Origin: JBHHZJ01 sp046758005
GTDB lineage: Bacteria; Pseudomonadota; Alphaproteobacteria; Kiloniellales; J153
Assembly (NCBI GenBank): GCA_046758005.1
Contig: JBHHZJ010000024.1
Coordinates: forward strand, 1 to 38,319
Reading direction: 5' to 3'
DNA: 38,319 bases
Shown one piece after another: positions 33,546-38,319 of this stretch. The position numbers and the translations under genes were made by a program. The notes below the pieces were generated by a model, which saw only the letters and a list, made by a program, of their open reading frames with translations, was not told the DNA's origin and made no database searches. Within the stretch, counting starts at the first letter, position 1. Each line of letters starts with the position of its first letter.

Positions 33546-35255
33546 TCAGTTCCGTCCGCTGAGGAGCCCCCGCGCGATGACCTGGGCCTGGATTTCGGCC
33601 GCGCCTTCGAAAATGTTCAAAATCCGCGCGTCGCACAGCACGCGGGAGATGCGGTACTCCTCGGCGTAGCCGTTGCCGCCGTGGACCTGGAGCGCGTTGT
33701 CGGCGCCCGCCCAGGCCACCCGCGCGGCGAGCAGCTTGGCCATGCCGGCCTCGATGTCGCAGCGCCGCCCGGAATCCTTCTCGCGCGCCGCGAACAGGGT
33801 GAGCTGCCGGGCGATCATGGTCTCGACCGCCATCCAGGCGAGCTTGCCGGCCACCCTGGGGAACGCGACGATCGGCTTGCCGAACTGCACCCGATCGAGC
33901 GCGTACTTGAGGCCCAGCTCGAGCGCGTTCTGGGCCACGCCGACGGCGCGCGCGGCGGTCTGGACGCGCGCCGATTCGAAGGTCGCCATGAGCTGCTTGA
34001 AGCCCTCGCCCTCGGCTTGCCCGAGCAGGTTCGCGGCCGGCACCTCGAAGTTATCGAAGCTCAGCTCGTACTCCTTCATGCCGCGGTAGCCGAGCACGCG
34101 GATCTCGCCCCCGCTCATCCCCGGCGCGGGGAAGGGGTCGGCCTCGCCGCCGCGTGGCTTCTCGGCGAGGAACATGGACAGGCCCTTGTAGCCGGGCTCC
34201 GAGGGGTCGGTGCGCGCCAGCAGCGTCATCAGGTCGCTGCGCGCGGCGTGGGTGATCCAGGTCTTGTTGCCGGTGATGCGGTAAACGTCGCCATCCTCCC
34301 CTTTGGCGCGAACCGCGCGGGTCCTGAGCGAGCCCAGGTCGGAACCGACGTTCGGTTCGGTGAACACCGCGGTCGGCAGGATCTCGCCCGAGGCGATGCC
34401 GGGCAGCCAGCGCTCCTTCTGCGCCTCGGTGCCGCCGAGACGGATCAGTTCGGCCGCGATCTCCGAGCGCGTGCCGAGCGAGCCGAGCCCGATGTAGCCG
34501 CGCGACAGCTCCTCGGTGACCACGCACATGGCGGTCTTGCCCAGGCCGGCGCCGCCGAACTCCTCGGGCACGGTGAGGCCGAACACGCCCAGTTCGGCGA
34601 GCTGTTCGATCACCGGGAGCGGGATGAGCTCGTCGTGCAAGTGCCAGGCGTGCGCGGCCTCCATGTGGTCCTCGGCGACCTTGCGGAACTGGTCGCGCAC
34701 CATCTCCAGCGTCTCGTCGTTCAGGCCCGGGTCGCCGAAGTCGCCCGAGTCCAGCCCCTCGGCAATGAGTTCGGCCAGGCGCTGGCGCACCGCGCCCGTG
34801 TTGCCGCGGGCGACGAGCGCCTGCACGGCCGGCGCGCGGAAGCGCGCGAGCGCGGCCTCGTCGAGGCCCATGTCCACGGGGCGCACGATCTCGACCTGGC
34901 TGAGCGCGATGCCGCCCACCATCTGCTGCAGGTACTCGCCGTAGGCCGATTGCAGGATCAGGCGCTCCAGCTCGCGCAGGCGCCCTTGCGATCCCAGGCG
35001 TTCGGCCCAGCGCAGCACCTGTTCCAGCGCCGCCACGTAAGTCGCCAGCCAGGCATAGCCGTGCGCGGCGAACTGCTCGCGCTCGAGCAGCTCCGGATCG
35101 ACCTTGCCGCCCGGCGCGACCAAGCCGGCCACCGCGCCCCGGGCCGCCTCGCGCAGCGCCTCGGCGACCGCCAGCGCCTCGCGGCACACGTTCAGCAGAT
35201 CGGGCAGGACCAGCGTCCCGAGCTTCGAACGGTCGTCAGCCACCACTTGGCTCAC
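33546..35255 (-). CDS. mcd: Acyl-CoA dehydrogenase, probably (2S)-methylsuccinyl-CoA dehydrogenase
   Basis: This 569-residue flavoprotein has an acyl-CoA dehydrogenase core from about residue 185 (LGVFGLTVPEEFGGAGLGKT, TAVFTEPNVGSDLG, ITGNKTWITHAAR, ALQVHGGNGYAEEYRISRVL, FEGAAEIQ). An extra N-terminal region of about 180 residues precedes it, a length feature of Mcd. Mcd oxidises (2S)-methylsuccinyl-CoA to mesaconyl-CoA in the ethylmalonyl-CoA pathway. The adjacent ccr and ecm genes strongly support this over a generic acyl-CoA dehydrogenase. It follows ccr by 37 bases on the same strand. Its 3' end is duplicated downstream, beyond the vapBC pair. Confidence 0.88.
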   Translation of the reverse strand: MSQVVADDRSKLGTLVLPDLLNVCREALAVAEALREAARGAVAGLVAPGGKVDPELLEREQFAAHGYAWLATYVAALEQVLRWAERLGSQGRLRELERLILQSAYGEYLQQMVGGIALSQVEIVRPVDMGLDEAALARFRAPAVQALVARGNTGAVRQRLAELIAEGLDSGDFGDPGLNDETLEMVRDQFRKVAEDHMEAAHAWHLHDELIPLPVIEQLAELGVFGLTVPEEFGGAGLGKTAMCVVTEELSRGYIGLGSLGTRSEIAAELIRLGGTEAQKERWLPGIASGEILPTAVFTEPNVGSDLGSLRTRAVRAKGEDGDVYRITGNKTWITHAARSDLMTLLARTDPSEPGYKGLSMFLAEKPRGGEADPFPAPGMSGGEIRVLGYRGMKEYELSFDNFEVPAANLLGQAEGEGFKQLMATFESARVQTAARAVGVAQNALELGLKYALDRVQFGKPIVAFPRVAGKLAWMAVETMIARQLTLFAAREKDSGRRCDIEAGMAKLLAARVAWAGADNALQVHGGNGYAEEYRISRVLCDARILNIFEGAAEIQAQVIARGLLSGRN

Positions 35256-35292
35256 GAGGAGTCGTTCCCTTCACGGGCACCGGCGGGTCGTC

Positions 35293-36579
35293 TCACCCCT
35301 CGACCGCGTCCTCGAGCGTGCGCAGCCCCGGGCGCGGGGCCTGGACCAGCACCGCCATGTTGCCCGGCTTGTGCTGGTTGCGCAGCATCTTGGTGTGCGC
35401 GCGCGGGATGTCCTGCCAGGAGAAGACCTCGGACATGCAGGGGTCAATGCGCCGATCGACGACCAGGCGGTTGGCCTGGCTGGCCTGCTTCAGGTTGGCG
35501 AAGTGGCTGCCCTGGATGCGCTTCTGGCGCATCCACACGAAGCGCGCGTCCATGGTCAGGTTGTAGCCGGTGGTGCCGGCGCAGAACACCACCATGCCGC
35601 CGCGCTTGACCACGAAGCAGGACACCGGGAAGGTCTGCTCGCCCGGGTGCTCGAACACGAAGTCGACGTCGTTGCCCTTGCCGGTGATCTCCCAGATCGC
35701 CTTGCCGAAGCGGCGCACCTCCTTCATGTAATCGCCGTAGCCCCCGGCGTCGTTGATCTCCGGCAGGCGGCCCCAGCAGTTGAACCGCTTGCGGTCGATC
35801 ACGCCGCGCGCGCCCAAGGACATGACGAAGTCGCGCTTGCTCTCGTCGGAGATCACGCCGATCGGGTTGGCCCCGGCGGTCGCGATGAGCTGGACCGCCA
35901 TCGAGCCCAGCCCGCCCGAGGCGCCCCAAACCAAGACGTTGTGTCCCGGGCGCAGGATGTGCGGCCGGTGACCGAAGAGCATGCGGTAGGCGGTGGCCAG
36001 CGTCAGGATGTAGCAGCCGCTCTCCTCCCAGGTCAGGTGCCGGGGCCGGGCCATGACCTGCTGCGCCTGCACGCGCGTGAACTGGGCGAAGGAGCCGTCC
36101 GGCGTCTCGTAGCCCCAGATGCGCTGCGAGGGCGAGAACATCGGGTCGCCGCCGTTGCACTCCTCGTCGTCGCCGTCGTCCTGATGGCAGTGCACCACGA
36201 CCTCGTCGCCGACCTGCCAGCGCGTCACCTTGGAGCCGACGGCCCAGACGATGCCGGCGGCGTCCGAGCCGGCGACGTGGTAGTCGGCCTTGTGCACGTC
36301 GAACACCGAGATCGGCTTGCCGAGCGCGGCCCACACGCCGTTGTAGTTGACGCCCGCCGCCATCACCAGGATCAGCACGTCGTGGCTGTCGACCGGCGGC
36401 ACGTCGACCACCTCGACCTGCATGGCGGTCTCCGGCTCGCCGTGGCGCTCGCGCCGGATGGTCCAGGCGTACATCCGCTTCGGCACGTGGCCGAGCGGCG
36501 GGATCTCGCCGATCTCGTAGAGGTCCTTCCTCACCGGTCCGGGCCGGGCCTCGGCCACCCGGGTCGCCGCCTCGCTCAT
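35293..36579 (-). CDS. ccr: Crotonyl-CoA carboxylase/reductase
   Basis: Ccr reductively carboxylates crotonyl-CoA to ethylmalonyl-CoA with NADPH, the defining step of the ethylmalonyl-CoA pathway. The 428-residue protein is a medium-chain reductase with the Ccr-specific N-terminus (MYAWTIRRERHGEP), VNYNGVWAALGKPISVFD, CNGGDPMFSPSQRIWGYETPDGS and VWGASGGLGSMAVQL. Later come FVFEHPGEQTFPVS, GTTGYNLTMDARFVWMRQKRIQGSHF and a C-terminal HKPGNMAVLV. The start at 36579 gives the usual length. An open frame upstream of it is not coding. Confidence 0.95.
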   Translation of the reverse strand: MSEAATRVAEARPGPVRKDLYEIGEIPPLGHVPKRMYAWTIRRERHGEPETAMQVEVVDVPPVDSHDVLILVMAAGVNYNGVWAALGKPISVFDVHKADYHVAGSDAAGIVWAVGSKVTRWQVGDEVVVHCHQDDGDDEECNGGDPMFSPSQRIWGYETPDGSFAQFTRVQAQQVMARPRHLTWEESGCYILTLATAYRMLFGHRPHILRPGHNVLVWGASGGLGSMAVQLIATAGANPIGVISDESKRDFVMSLGARGVIDRKRFNCWGRLPEINDAGGYGDYMKEVRRFGKAIWEITGKGNDVDFVFEHPGEQTFPVSCFVVKRGGMVVFCAGTTGYNLTMDARFVWMRQKRIQGSHFANLKQASQANRLVVDRRIDPCMSEVFSWQDIPRAHTKMLRNQHKPGNMAVLVQAPRPGLRTLEDAVEG

Positions 36580-36795
36580 CGCCGCTCTCCTCGATGCTTC
36601 GACGCGTCGGCCCGGCCGGCTGCGCGACCGGGCAGGATTCGCTTGACTCTTAGCCCGTCGTCGGTTTTTTTGCAACGCACAATAACCGCGAAATCGGCGG
36701 ACCATGCGGGGCAAACGCAATAAAATATCAAATAATAGTAAATATAAATATAAGATACGAAGCATGTAAGAAACTGCGGTAATATAGGCGCCGGC
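36580..36795. promoter_or_regulatory. Divergent ccr / ecm promoter region with an AT-rich island
   Basis: In this very GC-rich window, bases 36716-36785 are mostly A and T. TATAAG at 36749-36754 is a possible ecm -10, giving a leader of about 35 bases. On the ccr side TTTGCAA (36669-36675) matches the half-site reported for PccR/RamB-type regulators of short-chain acyl-CoA and acetate genes. The second half-site is not present. On the minus strand TTGCAA and TAAGAG 17 bases apart are a weak ccr promoter candidate. Confidence 0.4.
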
Positions 36796-38319
36796 ATGAC
36801 CGAGAAACGCACCCGCGCAGGCGGCGAGACGGACCCGGGCGCCGCGTCCCGGCGCGACCGGCCGTGGCTGTTCCGCACCTACGCCGGGCACTCGACGGCG
36901 GCGGCGTCCAACGCCCTTTTCCGCACCAACCTGGCGCGCGGCCAGACCGGCCTGTCGGTCGCCTTCGACCTGCCGACCCAGACCGGCTACGACTCCGACC
37001 ACGCTTTGGCGAAGGGCGAGGTCGGCAAGGTCGGCGTGCCGGTCTGCCACCTCGGCGACGTGCGCCAGCTCTTCGAAGGCATCCCGCTCGAGCGCATGAA
37101 CACCTCGATGACGATCAACGCCACGGCCCCGTGGCTGCTCGCGCTCTACGTGGCGCTCGCCGAGGAACGGGGAATCGCCCGCGCGAGGCTGTGCGGCACG
37201 ACCCAGAACGACATCCTCAAGGAGTACCTGTCGCGCGGGACCTACATCTTCCCGCCGCGGCCGTCGATGCGCCTGATCACCGACGTGATCGCCTTCACCT
37301 ACCAGGAGGTTCCGAAGTGGAACCCGGTCAACGTGTGCTCCTACCACCTGCAGGAGGCGGGCGCCACGCCGGTGCAGGAGCTGGCCTTCGCGCTCGCCAA
37401 CGCGATCGCGGTGCTCGACGCCGTCAAGGCCGCCGGCCAAGTGCCCGCGGCGGACTTCCCGACCGTGGTCGGGCGCATCAGCTTCTTCGTCAACGCCGGC
37501 GTGCGCTTCATCACCGAGATGTGCAAGATGCGCGCCTTCGCCGCCCTGTGGGACGACATCTGCCGCACCCGCTACGGCGTGGCGGAGGAGAAGCTGCGGC
37601 GCTTCCGCTACGGGGTGCAGGTCAACTCGCTGGGCCTGACCGAGCGGCAGCCGGAGAACAACGTCTACCGGATTCTCCTGGAGATGCTGGCCGTGGTGCT
37701 GTCCAGGAACGCGCGCGCGCGTGCGGTGCAGCTGCCGGCCTGGAACGAGGCGCTCGGCCTGCCCCGGCCCTGGGACCAGCAGTGGTCGCTGCGCCTGCAG
37801 CAGATCGTCGCCTACGAGACGGATCTGCTCGAATACGGCGACATCTTCGACGGCGCCCACGCGATCGAGGCCAGGGTCGAGGCGCTGATCGGCGAGGCGC
37901 GCGCGGAGCTGGCCCGCATCGAGGACCTCGGCGGCGCCGTGGCCGCGGTCGAGAGCGCCTACATGAAGGAGCGCCTGGTCGAGAGCAACGCCCGGCGTCT
38001 GGCCGCCATCGAGGCGGGCGAGCAGGTGGTGGTCGGGGTCAACGCCTACACGGAGTCCGAGCCCTCGCCCCTCACCGCCGGCCTCGACGGTGGCTTCCTC
38101 GCGGTCGAGGAGGGCGTCGAGGCCGGGCAGGTCGCGCGGGTTCGGGCCTGGCGCGCGGGCCGCGACGAGGCCGCGGTCGAGGCCGCGCTCGCCGAGCTCG
38201 AGGCGGCCGCGGCGGAGGGGCGCAACATCATGGAGCCCTCGATCGCCTGCGCGCGCGCCGGAGCGACCACGGGCGAGTGGGCCGGGGCCCTGCGCGCCAT
38301 CTTCGGCGAATACCGCGCG
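36796..38319 (+). CDS. ecm: Ethylmalonyl-CoA mutase, N-terminal part (runs off the window)
   Basis: The frame is open for 508 codons from ATG 36796 to the window end with no stop. It encodes the catalytic barrel of a B12-dependent acyl-CoA mutase: FRTYAGHSTAAASNALFRTNLARGQTGLSVAFDLPTQ, the MNTSMTIN segment, GTTQNDILKEYLSRGTYIFPP, CSYHLQEAGATPVQELAF, and ENNVYRILLEMLAVVLS. The direct GLSVAFDLPTQTG start after a short N-terminus and the ccr neighbour point to Ecm (ethylmalonyl-CoA to methylsuccinyl-CoA), not methylmalonyl-CoA mutase. The C-terminal cobalamin-binding domain lies beyond the edge. No strong ribosome binding site is visible before the ATG. Confidence 0.9.
   Translation, partial: MTEKRTRAGGETDPGAASRRDRPWLFRTYAGHSTAAASNALFRTNLARGQTGLSVAFDLPTQTGYDSDHALAKGEVGKVGVPVCHLGDVRQLFEGIPLERMNTSMTINATAPWLLALYVALAEERGIARARLCGTTQNDILKEYLSRGTYIFPPRPSMRLITDVIAFTYQEVPKWNPVNVCSYHLQEAGATPVQELAFALANAIAVLDAVKAAGQVPAADFPTVVGRISFFVNAGVRFITEMCKMRAFAALWDDICRTRYGVAEEKLRRFRYGVQVNSLGLTERQPENNVYRILLEMLAVVLSRNARARAVQLPAWNEALGLPRPWDQQWSLRLQQIVAYETDLLEYGDIFDGAHAIEARVEALIGEARAELARIEDLGGAVAAVESAYMKERLVESNARRLAAIEAGEQVVVGVNAYTESEPSPLTAGLDGGFLAVEEGVEAGQVARVRAWRAGRDEAAVEAALAELEAAAAEGRNIMEPSIACARAGATTGEWAGALRAIFGEYRA

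Overview
The window is high-GC, gene-dense DNA that most resembles an alphaproteobacterium. The signs are the ethylmalonyl-CoA pathway genes (mcd, ccr, ecm), an IalB-family protein, an NnrU-family protein, and ATGA-coupled operons read on both strands. Species cannot be named from the sequence alone. The first gene enters from outside the window (last codons only) and ecm runs off the right end.

Left third (about 1-12.5 kb, all + strand): two adjacent operons for oxidising 2-oxoacids. Operon 1 (146-4525) encodes 2-oxoacid dehydrogenase E1 alpha, E1 beta and E2, plus a Glu/Leu/Phe/Val-type amino acid dehydrogenase, each start overlapping the previous stop. Operon 2 (4622-12488) encodes an NfnA/NfnB-like flavoprotein pair, a 2-oxoacid:ferredoxin oxidoreductase (fused gamma-alpha subunit plus beta subunit), and a 769-residue protein that looks like a degenerate pyruvate:ferredoxin oxidoreductase TPP domain with a C-terminal [4Fe-4S] ferredoxin domain. 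Each operon is preceded by an FNR/FixK-type box (TTGA-N6-TCAA or one base off) at exactly the same distance from a TAGNAT -10 element. This suggests that amino acid deamination, NAD-linked 2-oxoacid oxidation and ferredoxin-linked 2-oxoacid oxidation are switched together by oxygen or redox state. It is the most unusual system here.

Middle (12.5-25.5 kb): a scar of mobile DNA (serine recombinase fragment and 5'-truncated DDE transposase) against tRNA-Ala(CGC). Then come yggT, a DUF167 gene, folD, a complete five-gene peptide/nickel-type ABC importer operon, a YdcF-like gene with adenine deaminase, divergent hypoxanthine phosphoribosyltransferase, nnrU and argG.

Right third (25.5-38.3 kb): a cold-shock gene with a strongly structured leader, a DUF4168 secreted protein, an FKBP/SlyD-like isomerase, a FecR-domain protein, rlmN, an IalB-family protein, a SPOUT methyltransferase, asparaginase II, a quinone oxidoreductase, and a vapBC-type toxin-antitoxin pair. 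Last are mcd, ccr and the divergent ecm of the ethylmalonyl-CoA pathway. The toxin-antitoxin pair sits between the intact mcd 3' end and a second, internally deleted copy of that 3' end, which looks like a footprint of its insertion.
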